This document shows, one piece after another, positions 8,150 to 16,046 of a stretch of 64,000 nt of DNA (within the stretch, counting starts at the first letter, position 1; each line of letters begins with the position of its first letter). The notes beneath the pieces are model-generated. The model worked only from the letters and a program-made list of their open reading frames with translations, was not told the DNA's origin and did no database searches. The DNA comes from Candidatus Bipolaricaulis sibiricus (lineage in GTDB: Bacteria > Bipolaricaulota > Bipolaricaulia > Bipolaricaulales > Bipolaricaulaceae), in NCBI GenBank assembly GCA_004102645.1, contig CP034928.1, positions 124,001 through 188,000 on the forward strand, written 5' to 3'. A program made the translations under genes and the position numbers.

Positions 8150-9508
8150 CTACACCTTCGGTGGGGGCGGAACGTGGCCCGCCTTCTGGAGAATGTCCAC
8201 CTCGGCCCGTGCCCGCTTGATCATCGTCTCCGCCTGTTTTCGGAGCTCAGCCGCGGAGAGCACCCTCCGCGCCACGCCCTGCTCGATCGCCTTCAGGCCC
8301 ACCGCTACCGCCTCGTTTACGAACACGTCGAGGTCCATCATCGAGGGGACGATGTAGTCGTCGCGGAGGCCCTTGTCCTCGGCGGTCTTGGCGATGGCCT
8401 CGGCGGCGGCGATGGCCATCTCGTCGGTGATCGTCTTCGCGAACACGTCGAGGGTTCCGCGGAAGATCGCCGGGAACCCGATCGAGTTGTTGATCTGGTT
8501 CGGGAAATCGGAGCGGCCGGTGCCGATGATCCGCGCTCCGGCCTCCTTCGCCTCCCACGGCCAGATCTCGGGGATCGGGTTGGCGCAGGCGAGGACGATC
8601 GCGTCCTTGGCCATCCGCTTGATCCATTCCGGTTTGATCGTGCCCGGGCCGGGTTTGGAGGCGGCCACGCACACGTCGGTCCCCACGAGGGACTCGGCGA
8701 TCCCGCCGGTGCGGCGCTCCTTGTTCGTCCGGTTGGCGTAGTCCCACTTGTAGGGGTTGTGGTCCTTGTCCTTCTCCAGGTCCTCGCGCTGCGGGTTCAG
8801 GATCCCCTTCGAGTCGACCATCAGGATGTTCCCGGCCGGGATCCCGTAGGTGAGGGCGACGCGCACGAACGCGATGTTCGCCGCCCCGGAGCCAATCACA
8901 GAGTACGTGGCCCGCTTCGGATCTTTCCCCACCACCTTGAGGGCGTTGAGGACGCCGGCCAACGTGATCGCCGCCGTCCCCTGCTGGTCGTCGTGCCAGA
9001 CGGGGATATCGAGCTCCTCCCGCAGCCGATCGAGGATGTAGAAGCACTTCGGGCTCGCGAAGTCCTCGAGGTTGATCCCCCCGAACGCGGGCGCGATCCA
9101 CTTTACGGCCTGGATGATCTCCTCGGGGTCCTTCGTGGCGAGGGTGACCGGGAACGCGTCCACCCCGCCGAGGTACTTGAACAGGAGCCCTTTCCCCTCC
9201 ATCACGGGGAGCGCGGCGTGGGGGCCGATGTCGCCCAGCCCCAACACCCGCGTTCCGTCGGACACGACGGCGACCATGTTCCCCTTGTTCGTGTACTCAA
9301 ACACCTTCTCCGGCTTCTCGGCGATCTCGCGGCACGGCTGGGCCACACCGGGCGTGTACCAGATGGCGAAGTCGTCGTAGCCGGTGATGGCGCACTTCAC
9401 GCCCAATCCGACCTTGCCCCGGTAGAACGCGTGCCACGCTGGTGCCTTGCGCGCCGGTTCCTTCGCCTTGGCGAGGAGTTCGCCGACGTTCGGTTTCTGT
9501 TCGTTCAT
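8150..9508 (-). CDS. malic enzyme (malate dehydrogenase, decarboxylating)
   Basis: This 452-residue enzyme interconverts malate and pyruvate plus CO2 using NAD(P). It is of the short bacterial type, without the phosphotransacetylase domain of long MaeB. Visible features are FAIWYTPGVAQP at 48-58, VSDGTRVLGLGDIGP at 82-96, the substrate/metal region PVWHDDQQGTA, a Rossmann motif SVIGSGAANIAFVR and CANPIPEIWP. It is the last gene of the operon, behind fumarase, so it can link pyruvate to the fumarate/succinate arm in either direction. Cofactor preference cannot be told from sequence by eye. Confidence 0.9.
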   Translation of the reverse strand: MNEQKPNVGELLAKAKEPARKAPAWHAFYRGKVGLGVKCAITGYDDFAIWYTPGVAQPCREIAEKPEKVFEYTNKGNMVAVVSDGTRVLGLGDIGPHAALPVMEGKGLLFKYLGGVDAFPVTLATKDPEEIIQAVKWIAPAFGGINLEDFASPKCFYILDRLREELDIPVWHDDQQGTAAITLAGVLNALKVVGKDPKRATYSVIGSGAANIAFVRVALTYGIPAGNILMVDSKGILNPQREDLEKDKDHNPYKWDYANRTNKERRTGGIAESLVGTDVCVAASKPGPGTIKPEWIKRMAKDAIVLACANPIPEIWPWEAKEAGARIIGTGRSDFPNQINNSIGFPAIFRGTLDVFAKTITDEMAIAAAEAIAKTAEDKGLRDDYIVPSMMDLDVFVNEAVAVGLKAIEQGVARRVLSAAELRKQAETMIKRARAEVDILQKAGHVPPPPKV

Positions 9509-9523
9509 CTCCCCTCCCTAGAT

Positions 9524-9541
9524 CCCTCCCCCGGGGGAGGG
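9524..9541. repeat. perfect 18-bp GC palindrome between malic enzyme and fumarase beta
   Basis: CCCTCCCCC followed directly by GGGGGAGGG fills the 36-bp gap between two operon genes. It belongs to the common intergenic CCCTCYCC/GGRGAGGG hairpin type and may tune mRNA stability. Confidence 0.6.
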
Positions 9542-9544
9542 AGT

Positions 9545-10129
9545 CTACGCCCGAATCCGGGCCCGGATCGCTTCCATGTTCTTGTCCACCGTGACCGAAA
9601 GGTCCTTGTACAGGGACCGGCCGTGGGAGTCCATCGCCACGACGAGCGGCCCGAATCGCTCCACCTCCATCACCCACACCGCCTCCGGCATCCCCAGCTC
9701 CTCCAGCCAGTGGACGGCGGTGACCCGCTTCACGGCCTTGGCGGCAAGGGCCCCGGCCCCGCCGGTGAAGTGGGTGTACACCGCCCCGACTTCCCCTAGG
9801 GCGGCAAGGGTCTTCTCGCCCATCCCGCCCTTCCCGACGATGACTCGGGTCTTGAACCGGCGGAGGAAGTCGGCCTCGAACAGCTCCATCCGGGCCGAGG
9901 TCGTGGGGCCGGCGGCGAGGATCTCCCACCCACCACCTTTCTTCTGGGCCACGGGGCCGCAGTGGAAGAGGGCCAGCCCCTCCACCGGGAGGGGACTCCC
10001 GTGTTCGAGCATCATCTTGTGGGCCTCGTCGCGGGCCGTGAACATCGTTCCCGAGACGTAGATCACGTCCCCGGCCTTCAACGACCGGGCGTCCTTCTCT
10101 GAAATCGGCGTTGTCAGCACCTTGTCCAT
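9545..10129 (-). CDS. fumB: fumarate hydratase class I, beta subunit
   Basis: This 194-residue C-terminal-domain subunit of a two-subunit oxygen-sensitive [4Fe-4S] fumarase begins with the characteristic KVLTTPISEKDARSLKAGD and YVSGTMFTARDEAHKMM. Later AAGPTTSARMEL and IVGKGGMGEKTLAAL match family signatures. It works with the alpha subunit encoded 111 bp upstream to interconvert fumarate and malate in the cytosol. A hairpin in the gap between the two may set their ratio. A related possibility is L(+)-tartrate dehydratase beta (TtdB), but the fumarate reductase and malic enzyme in the operon argue for fumarase. Confidence 0.9.
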   Translation of the reverse strand: MDKVLTTPISEKDARSLKAGDVIYVSGTMFTARDEAHKMMLEHGSPLPVEGLALFHCGPVAQKKGGGWEILAAGPTTSARMELFEADFLRRFKTRVIVGKGGMGEKTLAALGEVGAVYTHFTGGAGALAAKAVKRVTAVHWLEELGMPEAVWVMEVERFGPLVVAMDSHGRSLYKDLSVTVDKNMEAIRARIRA

Positions 10130-10146
10130 CTCTTCCCCCTCACCCT

Positions 10147-10171
10147 ACCCTCTCCCCCCAGGGGAGAGGGT
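10147..10171. repeat. 11-bp stem hairpin in the fumarase alpha/beta gap
   Basis: ACCCTCTCCCC, a 3-nt loop and GGGGAGAGGGT form a near-perfect stem in the 111-bp gap between the two fumarase genes. It is a commonplace GC-rich intergenic hairpin of the CCCTCTCC type. Confidence 0.65.
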
Positions 10172-10240
10172 GTTGGCTCCGTCCCTCCCGCTTCCGGAGA
10201 GGGTTCGCGACGGACCCCGGCCGGCGCGGGCCATCCTCCC

Positions 10241-11092
10241 TCAAGCGAGGGTGACGTCCCCCCTTGCGGAGATGCGCACGGTGGTGCGGCGGTGGGCCCA
10301 GCACTGGACGACGATCCCCAATGGCAACGACGCCGGGTGCCGGTGCGCGTACTCGGCGTGAACGGCGAGCACGGTTGTCTTCCCTCCCAACCCCATCGGC
10401 CCGACGCCGGACGCGTTGATGAGTTCCTCGAGTTCCGCTTCCAGCGCCGCCACCTCTGGCTCGGGGTGCCGCTGCCCCACCGGGCGCAGAAGGGCCATCT
10501 TCCCCAGCTTCAGGGACAGGTCTGCCCCGCCGCCGATCCCGACCCCGACGATCGTCGGCGGACAAGGGAGGCCGCCGCACTTCACGATGTGGTCGACCAC
10601 CGCTTCCTTCACGCCCTTCAGCCCGACGCCCGGAGGGAGCGGACGAAACGCGCAGCAGTTCTCCGATCCGCCCCCTTTGGGGAGCACGTGAACTTCCGCA
10701 CCATCGCCGGCGACCATCTCCCACGTCACGGCGGGGACGTAGCGGCCGGTGTTGTCGCCCGGGTTCTTCCCCGTGAACGGGTGGACCGTGTTCGGTCGCA
10801 GGGGAACGGCCTTCGTTGCCGCTCGCGCCGCCTCGGGAAGCGCGCTGACGAGAGCGTCGAGGTGCGGAAACTTCGTCCCCATCTTCACGAAGAACGAGAT
10901 CGTTCCCGTGTCCTGGCAGATCGGAACCCTGCCGTCCCGGGCGATCCGCACGTTCTCCAGGATCGCCTCGAGCTGCACCCGCGCGGGCCCCGCCTCCCGG
11001 TCGCGCGCGGCCTCCAGTGCCTGCACGACATCCCGTGGAAGGATCGTCGCCGCCTTGCCGATCGCCTCGCCCAGCACCTGTGCGAAGTTCAC
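10241..11092 (-). CDS. fumA: fumarate hydratase class I, alpha subunit
   Basis: This 283-residue subunit holds the catalytic [4Fe-4S] cluster. The cysteines are seen in VPICQDTGT, GGSENCCAFRPLPPG and CGGLPCPPTIVGVGIGG, all typical of the N-terminal domain of class I fumarase. GTG at 11092 is chosen as the start because it overlaps the KorB stop codon (GTGA) and the conserved protein (VNFAQVLGEAIGKAA) begins there. The frame continues upstream but without family similarity. It is translationally coupled to KorB, tying fumarate hydration to 2-oxoacid synthesis. Confidence 0.9.
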   Translation of the reverse strand: MNFAQVLGEAIGKAATILPRDVVQALEAARDREAGPARVQLEAILENVRIARDGRVPICQDTGTISFFVKMGTKFPHLDALVSALPEAARAATKAVPLRPNTVHPFTGKNPGDNTGRYVPAVTWEMVAGDGAEVHVLPKGGGSENCCAFRPLPPGVGLKGVKEAVVDHIVKCGGLPCPPTIVGVGIGGGADLSLKLGKMALLRPVGQRHPEPEVAALEAELEELINASGVGPMGLGGKTTVLAVHAEYAHRHPASLPLGIVVQCWAHRRTTVRISARGDVTLA

Positions 11093-11955
11093 TTCTTCCC
11101 TCCCGTCATCTCGGCCACTTTGGCCGCGTACATCTCGTGGTACGTCGGCTTGTCCGATTCCACGAACTTCCCGACGAGGAAAGGCTTCCCGGGGATGATC
11201 TCCGCGTCCCGAGGATCCGCCCCGTGGCGGATCATCGCGTGGGCAGCGTAGTACCGAAGCTCGTCGACGCCCTCGCCGATCTTGTTCCGGCGACCGTAGT
11301 TCGTCGGGCACGGCGAGATGACCTCCACGAACGTGAACCCCCTGTGGGACAAGGCCTCCACGAACCCGCGCTGGAGGCGCCGCCCGTCGAGGGTCGTCCA
11401 GCGGGCGACGTAGCTTGCCCCCGCCGAGGCGGCGAGGTGGACGAGGTTGAACGAGTGCTCGAAGTTGCCGAACGGGGTCGTGGTCGTCTTTCCGTCGAGG
11501 GGCGTGGTGGGGCCGGACTGCCCGCCGGTCATCCCGTAGTTGAAGTTGTTCACGCAGATCACCGTCAGATCAATGTTGCGCCGCGCGGCGTGGATGAGGT
11601 GGTTCCCCCCAATGGCGAACAGATCGCCATCCCCGGAGATCACGGCCACGTGGAGCTTCGGGTTGGCGAGCTTGAGCCCCGTGGCGAACGCGATTGCCCG
11701 GCCATGGGTCGTGTGGTAGGTGTCGAGCCGCACGTAGCCGGGGATGCGCGCGGTGCAACCGATCCCGGCGACCACGGCCACCGAGTCAGGATCCCATTCC
11801 AACTCGTCGAGGGCGTAGAGGAAGTTCCCCAAAATCGTTCCCAGACCGCACCCCGAGCACCAGATGTGGGGGATGCGCTCCGTCCGGAGGTACTTCTCCA
11901 TCGGGTGCTGGGCTCCGGGAACGATCTCTGGAACCGGCTTCGCTTTCACCTGCAT
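11089..11955 (-). CDS. korB: 2-oxoacid:ferredoxin oxidoreductase, beta subunit (2-oxoglutarate type)
   Basis: This 288-residue thiamine-diphosphate subunit carries the TPP/Mg motif GDGDLFAIGGNHLIHAARRN ending in VNN and the IWCSGCGLG cysteine pair. It also has GIGCTARIPGYVRLDTYHTTHGR and ISPCPTNYGRRN. These match KorB/OorB rather than pyruvate-specific PorB, though specificity is inferred. The alpha, delta and gamma subunits are encoded at 12070-13221, 13402-13710 and 23554-24099 in the same operon. The cytosolic complex interconverts succinyl-CoA, CO2 and reduced ferredoxin with 2-oxoglutarate. Confidence 0.88.
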   Translation of the reverse strand: MQVKAKPVPEIVPGAQHPMEKYLRTERIPHIWCSGCGLGTILGNFLYALDELEWDPDSVAVVAGIGCTARIPGYVRLDTYHTTHGRAIAFATGLKLANPKLHVAVISGDGDLFAIGGNHLIHAARRNIDLTVICVNNFNYGMTGGQSGPTTPLDGKTTTTPFGNFEHSFNLVHLAASAGASYVARWTTLDGRRLQRGFVEALSHRGFTFVEVISPCPTNYGRRNKIGEGVDELRYYAAHAMIRHGADPRDAEIIPGKPFLVGKFVESDKPTYHEMYAAKVAEMTGGKK

Positions 11956-11979
11956 CGCACAACCTCCTCGGGCCCGAGG

Positions 11980-12007
11980 TCCGTCATCCGTGGCCCGTGA
12001 TCCGTCG
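11980..12007 (+). repeat. heptad array, four TCCGTNR-type units
   Basis: Four 7-bp units in exact register (TCCGTCA, TCCGTGG, CCCGTGA, TCCGTCG) lie in the gap between korA and korB. I found no inverted partner nearby. It is the same family as the arrays at 17928, 20561, 21034 and 23466. Confidence 0.8.
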
Positions 12008-12069
12008 AAAGCTCGTTCAGAACGAATGGCTTCGTCCCTTGGGGCCGGGCTGTGATTCCCACACCCTTC

Positions 12070-13221
12070 TCACCGCGCACGGGCGACCTCCTCGATCCCG
12101 GCGAGGACTTCCTCCGGGGTGTGGATCCGCCCGCCGGCGTGGAACACCCCGCCCAGGGGGACGCGGCCCCCCGTGGCCCGCTCCACCTCGCGGCTCATCT
12201 GGCCGAGGTTCAGCTCCACGGTCACGATCCCCTTCACCTGATCGGCGAGGGCGCGCACCCGCTCGTCGGGGAACGGCCACGCGGTGATGAGCCGGAGCAT
12301 CCCCACTCGGATCCCCTTCTGGCGCGCCAGCGCCAAGGCCCGGTACGCAACCCGAGCGGAGATCCCGTAGGACACCACGGCGATCTCGGCGTCCTGGAGG
12401 TTGATCTCCTCGTAGAACGTGATCTCGTTTCGGTAGCGGAGGATCTTCTCGCACAGTCGCCGCACGAGCCGGTCGTGGGTCTCGTCGGACATGTCGGGGT
12501 AGCCGCGTTCGTCGTGGGTGAGGCCGGTCACGTGCACCCGGTATCCCTCGCCCGCGCACGCCATCGGCGGCACGAGATCTGGATCAGGCCGGAACGGGAC
12601 GAACTCGCTCGGGGGGACGGTCGGGCGGCGGCGGGGAGCGACCGGGACTTCGTCCGGGATCTCCACCCGCTCGTACATGTGCCCCACCACCTCGTCCGTC
12701 ATCAGGAGCACCGGTACCCGGAACCGCTCGGACAGGGCGAACGCCCGCACGGTGAGGTCGAACGCCTCCTGGGGGGACGACGGGACGAGGGCGATGATCT
12801 CGTAGTGACCATGGGATCCCCATCGGGCCTGCATCATGTCCCCTTGGCCGACCGCAGTCGGTAGGCCCGTCGAGGGTGCGCCGCGCTGAACGTTCGCCAG
12901 CACGCACGGCGTCTCGGTCATGATCGCCAGGCCCAGGTTCTCCATCATCAGCGAGAACCCGGGGCCGGAGGTGGCGGTCATCGCCTTCTGCCCCCCCCAC
13001 GCCCCGCCGAGCACGGCGGCCATCGCCGCGATCTCGTCCTCCATCTGGATGAACGCCCCGCCGATCCGCGGCAGCCGCCACGCCAGGCGCTCCGAGATCT
13101 CGGACTGCGGGGTGATGGGGTACGCGGCGAAGAACCGGCACCCGGCAGCGATCGCGCCCTCGGCGATCGCCTCGTCGCCGTTCATGAAGTGGACGCCGGA
13201 CAGGGTGGCCTTAGGTGGCAT
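12070..13221 (-). CDS. korA: 2-oxoacid:ferredoxin oxidoreductase, alpha subunit (2-oxoglutarate type)
   Basis: The product has about 383 residues from ATG 13221, which follows a strong AGGAGGTGGGAG site. An in-frame extension to 13314 reads through a repeat array and is not conserved. Signatures are NGDEAIAEGAIAAGCRFFAAYPITPQ (substrate/CoA side), MEDEIAAMAAVLGGAWGG and TATSGPGFSLM. Later come the transketolase C-domain segments VVSYGISARVAYRA and VELNLGQMSREVER. There is no fused gamma domain, consistent with a separate korC at the operon's 5' end. Confidence 0.9.
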   Translation of the reverse strand: MPPKATLSGVHFMNGDEAIAEGAIAAGCRFFAAYPITPQSEISERLAWRLPRIGGAFIQMEDEIAAMAAVLGGAWGGQKAMTATSGPGFSLMMENLGLAIMTETPCVLANVQRGAPSTGLPTAVGQGDMMQARWGSHGHYEIIALVPSSPQEAFDLTVRAFALSERFRVPVLLMTDEVVGHMYERVEIPDEVPVAPRRRPTVPPSEFVPFRPDPDLVPPMACAGEGYRVHVTGLTHDERGYPDMSDETHDRLVRRLCEKILRYRNEITFYEEINLQDAEIAVVSYGISARVAYRALALARQKGIRVGMLRLITAWPFPDERVRALADQVKGIVTVELNLGQMSREVERATGGRVPLGGVFHAGGRIHTPEEVLAGIEEVARAR

Positions 13222-13250
13222 CTCCCACCTCCTGCACGAGCGTTCCCACC

Positions 13251-13430
13251 GCAGAGGGCGCGGAGGACGCGAAGGGACCAGTCGGTTGCTGACGAACCTG
13301 CGCCAAGACCGCACGTCCTGCTCGGGATAGAGGGGTGAACCCTCGCCGCTGCCGTCTGCGCTCTCGGCGTCCTCGGTGGTGAAACACAGTTCTGGGGTTC
13401 ATCATCGTGTCTTTGGGTCCTCCGTGTTCT
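13251..13430. repeat. 9-bp degenerate repeat arrays in inverted orientation
   Basis: On the plus strand 13251-13277 reads GCAGAGGGC, GCGGAGGAC, GCGAAGGGA. On the minus strand 13377-13351 reads ACCGAGGAC, GCCGAGAGC, GCAGACGGC. The two are therefore an inverted pair of the same 9-bp unit around about 73 bp. A further minus-strand stretch (AACACGGAGGACCCAAAGAC, about 13430-13411) lies inside the 3' end of korD and supplies its last residues. The type resembles the CACCACGGAGGACACGGAGG low-complexity repeats I have seen between genes of other environmental bacteria. Confidence 0.7.
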
Positions 13431-13710
13431 GGTGATGAGCAGCCTCGCCGGGTTCGTCCCCACCGCTCGAGGTCTGCTTCTCGGTCCAGATGGCGAAGTC
13501 TGGGCACACGAGCTCGCAGAACCCGCACATCACGCACGCGTCGGCATCCACCACCTCCGGGGGGTGGTACCCCTTGACGTTGAACCGCTTCGCCGGGGCA
13601 AGGACGTTCCGCGGGCAGTACTCGATGCAGAACCCGCACCCCTTGCAGATGTCGTCGGAAACGTACACGTGCCCTTGGGGCACCTTCCAGCGCTTCACCT
13701 GGCGGGTCAT
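13402..13710 (-). CDS. korD: ferredoxin-like delta subunit of 2-oxoacid oxidoreductase
   Basis: This 102-residue dicluster ferredoxin has two [4Fe-4S] motifs, CKGCGFCIEYCP at 22-33 and CVMCGFCELVCP at 59-70. The intervening NVKGYHPPEVVDADAC is typical of KorD/VorD. It passes electrons between the TPP subunit and free ferredoxin. The start ATG overlaps the stop of the flavoprotein gene (ATGA). The last 15 or so residues (HHQNTEDPKTR) are translated from a 9-bp repeat array, so the natural C-terminus was probably near residue 88. Confidence 0.9.
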   Translation of the reverse strand: MTRQVKRWKVPQGHVYVSDDICKGCGFCIEYCPRNVLAPAKRFNVKGYHPPEVVDADACVMCGFCELVCPDFAIWTEKQTSSGGDEPGEAAHHQNTEDPKTR

Positions 13711-15362
13711 AGCAGGTCCACCATCCGCGACAGGGCCTTCTCGCCCCGGTACTCGGGGAGGAGGATCGGCGCCTTGCGCTCCGGCGCGATCCCTGCCGAC
13801 CTGAGCTGCTCGACGTAGCGCTGGGCATGATGAAGGCTGGGTGTTCCGGGCGAGGCCTTCTTCACCCACCCCGCGGCGGCGATCCCGGCCCGCCGGCCGA
13901 ACACGTTGTAGTCGAGGAGCGAGTTCCCCATCAACCGGTTCTTGCCGTGGACTCCGCCCTCGACCTCCCCCGCGGCGAACAGGCCGGGGATTCCCGTCCA
14001 CCCGTGCTCGTCGATGACGACCCCGCCGTTCTGGTAGTGAAGCGTGGGGTAGACGAGGATCGGTTCCTTGGTGGGGTCGATGTCGAACCGGATGTACATC
14101 CGGTAGATGGACGACAGCGCTCGCTCGAACGAACCCTTCCCGTGGATCATGTCTACCATGGGTGTGTCGAGCCATACCCCGACCATCCCGGTGGGGGTGA
14201 TCACGCCCAGACCGCGCCCGCCCTTCTCGGGGAGCGCGCACTCGCGGATGAACGCCGCCGACTCCACGTCGCGCGGCTCCAGCGGGTGGACGAACACCTC
14301 GCCCAGCCGGTTCAGGGGCTGGGCATCCATCCCCCGCACCTTCTCCGTGATGAGGAGCCCCACCAGCTGGTCCGGGTACGCGGCACCCGTGGGGTGGTAC
14401 TGCACGGCGTCGAGGTCACGGAGCTTCGCCCCCACGCGGTAGGCGAGGACGAGGCCGTCCGCCGTCGCCCCGTAGTGGTTCGTGGTCGGGAACCCCTGGA
14501 TGTGGAGTCGGCCCCATCCACCGGTGGCGAGGACCGTTGCCTTGGCCCGCACCACCGTGTACTCGCTCGTCTCGAGGTTCCACAGGACGGCCCCCACGAC
14601 CTGGCCTTGGCTGTCGGTGAGGAGCTCCACCGCCGGGGAGAACTCGAGGACCCCGATCCCCCGGCTTCGCGCCTCGTCGCGCAGAACGCGCATGATTTCG
14701 AGGCCGGTGTAGTCTTTGGCGGAGTGCATCCGCTTGCGGGACGTCCCACCCCCGTGGATGGTGGACATCGTTCCGTCGGGGGCCTTGTCGTACATCACCC
14801 CGAGGTCCTCGTGCCAACGGATGAGTTCCGGCGCGTCCTCGACCATCGCCCGGACGAGCTTGGGGTCGTTCGTGAAGTGCCCGCCGCCCAACACGTCGAG
14901 GTAGTGGATCGCCGGAGAGTCGTTGGGCTTGTCCGCAGCTTGGATCCCGCCCTGGGCCATGATCGAGTTCGAGTCCCCGTGGCGGAGCTTGGTGGCGATG
15001 AGGATTCGCTCCGCGGGGACGCCCGACACGTGGGCCCAGATCGCGGCGACCGTGCCCGCCCCGCCGCCCCCGATCACGAGGAGGTCCACGTCGTGGTCCG
15101 GCTTCGTCACGTCCACGGCTCCCGGATCGAGGATCGGGTACGCCTCGAGGAGGTCGGCGAGCTCGTGGGGGACCGGTTCGCCCCACGACGCTCCCACCCG
15201 GAGCTTCCGCTTCCCCTCCGCCCGGTAGTCGGGGTGGAACCCCTTGAGGAGGGTCTCCTGCTCCTGGAGCGTGAGCCGCGCTGGCTTGGTGGCGAGCCGC
15301 GCCGGCCGCGTGGCCTCGACGCGCTCGATGGACTCTTGGATCTCTCGCGGATAGGTGCCCAC
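13707..15362 (-). CDS. fumarate reductase/succinate dehydrogenase-type flavoprotein
   Basis: This 551-residue FAD subunit catalyses fumarate reduction or succinate oxidation. It has a Rossmann FAD motif LLVIGGGGAGTVAA at 94-107, HGDSNSIMAQGGIQ, the active-site region DAVQYHPTGAAYPDQ, a catalytic-loop-like IRECALPEKGGRG, and GLFAAGEVEGGVHGKNRLMGNS for FAD binding. It most resembles soluble TfrA/FrdA-type flavoproteins. About 90 residues precede the FAD motif, longer than the usual ten or so; the extension (FHPDYRAEGKRKLRVG) could contact HdrB-like or iron-sulfur partners. The neighbouring iron-sulfur and CCG-domain subunits complete a soluble complex, with no membrane anchor gene seen. Confidence 0.88.
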   Translation of the reverse strand: MGTYPREIQESIERVEATRPARLATKPARLTLQEQETLLKGFHPDYRAEGKRKLRVGASWGEPVPHELADLLEAYPILDPGAVDVTKPDHDVDLLVIGGGGAGTVAAIWAHVSGVPAERILIATKLRHGDSNSIMAQGGIQAADKPNDSPAIHYLDVLGGGHFTNDPKLVRAMVEDAPELIRWHEDLGVMYDKAPDGTMSTIHGGGTSRKRMHSAKDYTGLEIMRVLRDEARSRGIGVLEFSPAVELLTDSQGQVVGAVLWNLETSEYTVVRAKATVLATGGWGRLHIQGFPTTNHYGATADGLVLAYRVGAKLRDLDAVQYHPTGAAYPDQLVGLLITEKVRGMDAQPLNRLGEVFVHPLEPRDVESAAFIRECALPEKGGRGLGVITPTGMVGVWLDTPMVDMIHGKGSFERALSSIYRMYIRFDIDPTKEPILVYPTLHYQNGGVVIDEHGWTGIPGLFAAGEVEGGVHGKNRLMGNSLLDYNVFGRRAGIAAAGWVKKASPGTPSLHHAQRYVEQLRSAGIAPERKAPILLPEYRGEKALSRMVDLL

Positions 15363-15373
15363 GGCTCCCTCCC

Positions 15374-16045
15374 TCAGGCCTCGATCTGGCGCGCCTTGTA
15401 CGCCGCGACCAGCTCGTCCTTGGACATCGTCACGAGCTTATCCAGCTCTCCCTTGAACTTCCCCGCCGCGATTTCGGCAACGCGTGCCTGGACATGCTCG
15501 GCGCGAGGCGTGAGGTACGCCCCGTTCAGCCGTCGCGCCAGCTGCCACACGTGGTGGTGCGAGATCTCCGCCGGGCAGCGCATCGTGCATAGCCCGCACG
15601 ACACGCAGTCGAACGTGAGCTCGGCGACCTGGCGGATGTCCCCGCGCAGCGCCGCCTGCACCGCGTCCATGACCTCCAGCTTCTGCGGGCAGGCCTTGGT
15701 GCAGGTGTTGCAGGCGACACAGCGGGCGAGCTCCGGGAACAGGGCAAGGAGCGTCTTCCCGTCCGGGGTCAGGTCTTGCAGCGCGTACGGGGGCCGCTCG
15801 GCGGGCGTGAACGGGAGCTGAGCGATGTACATCCCATCTTGAACCGGGGTCTGGCAAGCGAGGTCCGCGTACAGCTTGTAGTCGCCCGGAAGCCGGTACA
15901 CCGTGGCACACGCCCCGCAGTACCCGCCCCGGCAGCCGCACCCGCGGGCGAGCCGGTACCCGGCGTACTCCATCGCCTTCATGATCGTCAATCCCGCCGG
16001 AACGCGGTACCCCTTGCCCATGATGAACACCGTGATCTCGTTCAC
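15374..16045 (-). CDS. fumarate reductase-type iron-sulfur subunit (2Fe-2S plus two 4Fe-4S)
   Basis: This 223-residue electron-transfer subunit has a plant-type 2Fe-2S domain (CGCRGGYCGAC near 36-46, with C64). Two [4Fe-4S] motifs follow, CVACNTCTKACP at 109-120 and CVSCGLCTMRCP at 147-158, in a helical domain like SdhB/HdrC. Together with the HdrB-like protein encoded 1 bp away it equals a split TfrB of thiol:fumarate reductase, whose normal form fuses both parts. It carries electrons between the flavoprotein and the HdrB/HdrC side of the complex. Confidence 0.85.
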   Translation of the reverse strand: MNEITVFIMGKGYRVPAGLTIMKAMEYAGYRLARGCGCRGGYCGACATVYRLPGDYKLYADLACQTPVQDGMYIAQLPFTPAERPPYALQDLTPDGKTLLALFPELARCVACNTCTKACPQKLEVMDAVQAALRGDIRQVAELTFDCVSCGLCTMRCPAEISHHHVWQLARRLNGAYLTPRAEHVQARVAEIAAGKFKGELDKLVTMSKDELVAAYKARQIEA

Positions 16046-16046
16046 G

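Noticed and set aside
8042-9799. A 585-codon plus-strand frame opposite malic enzyme
   Set aside because: Antisense shadow; the malic enzyme signatures are complete.
13827-15821. A 664-codon plus-strand frame opposite the fumarate reductase flavoprotein
   Set aside because: Antisense shadow of a well-supported gene, with low-complexity composition.
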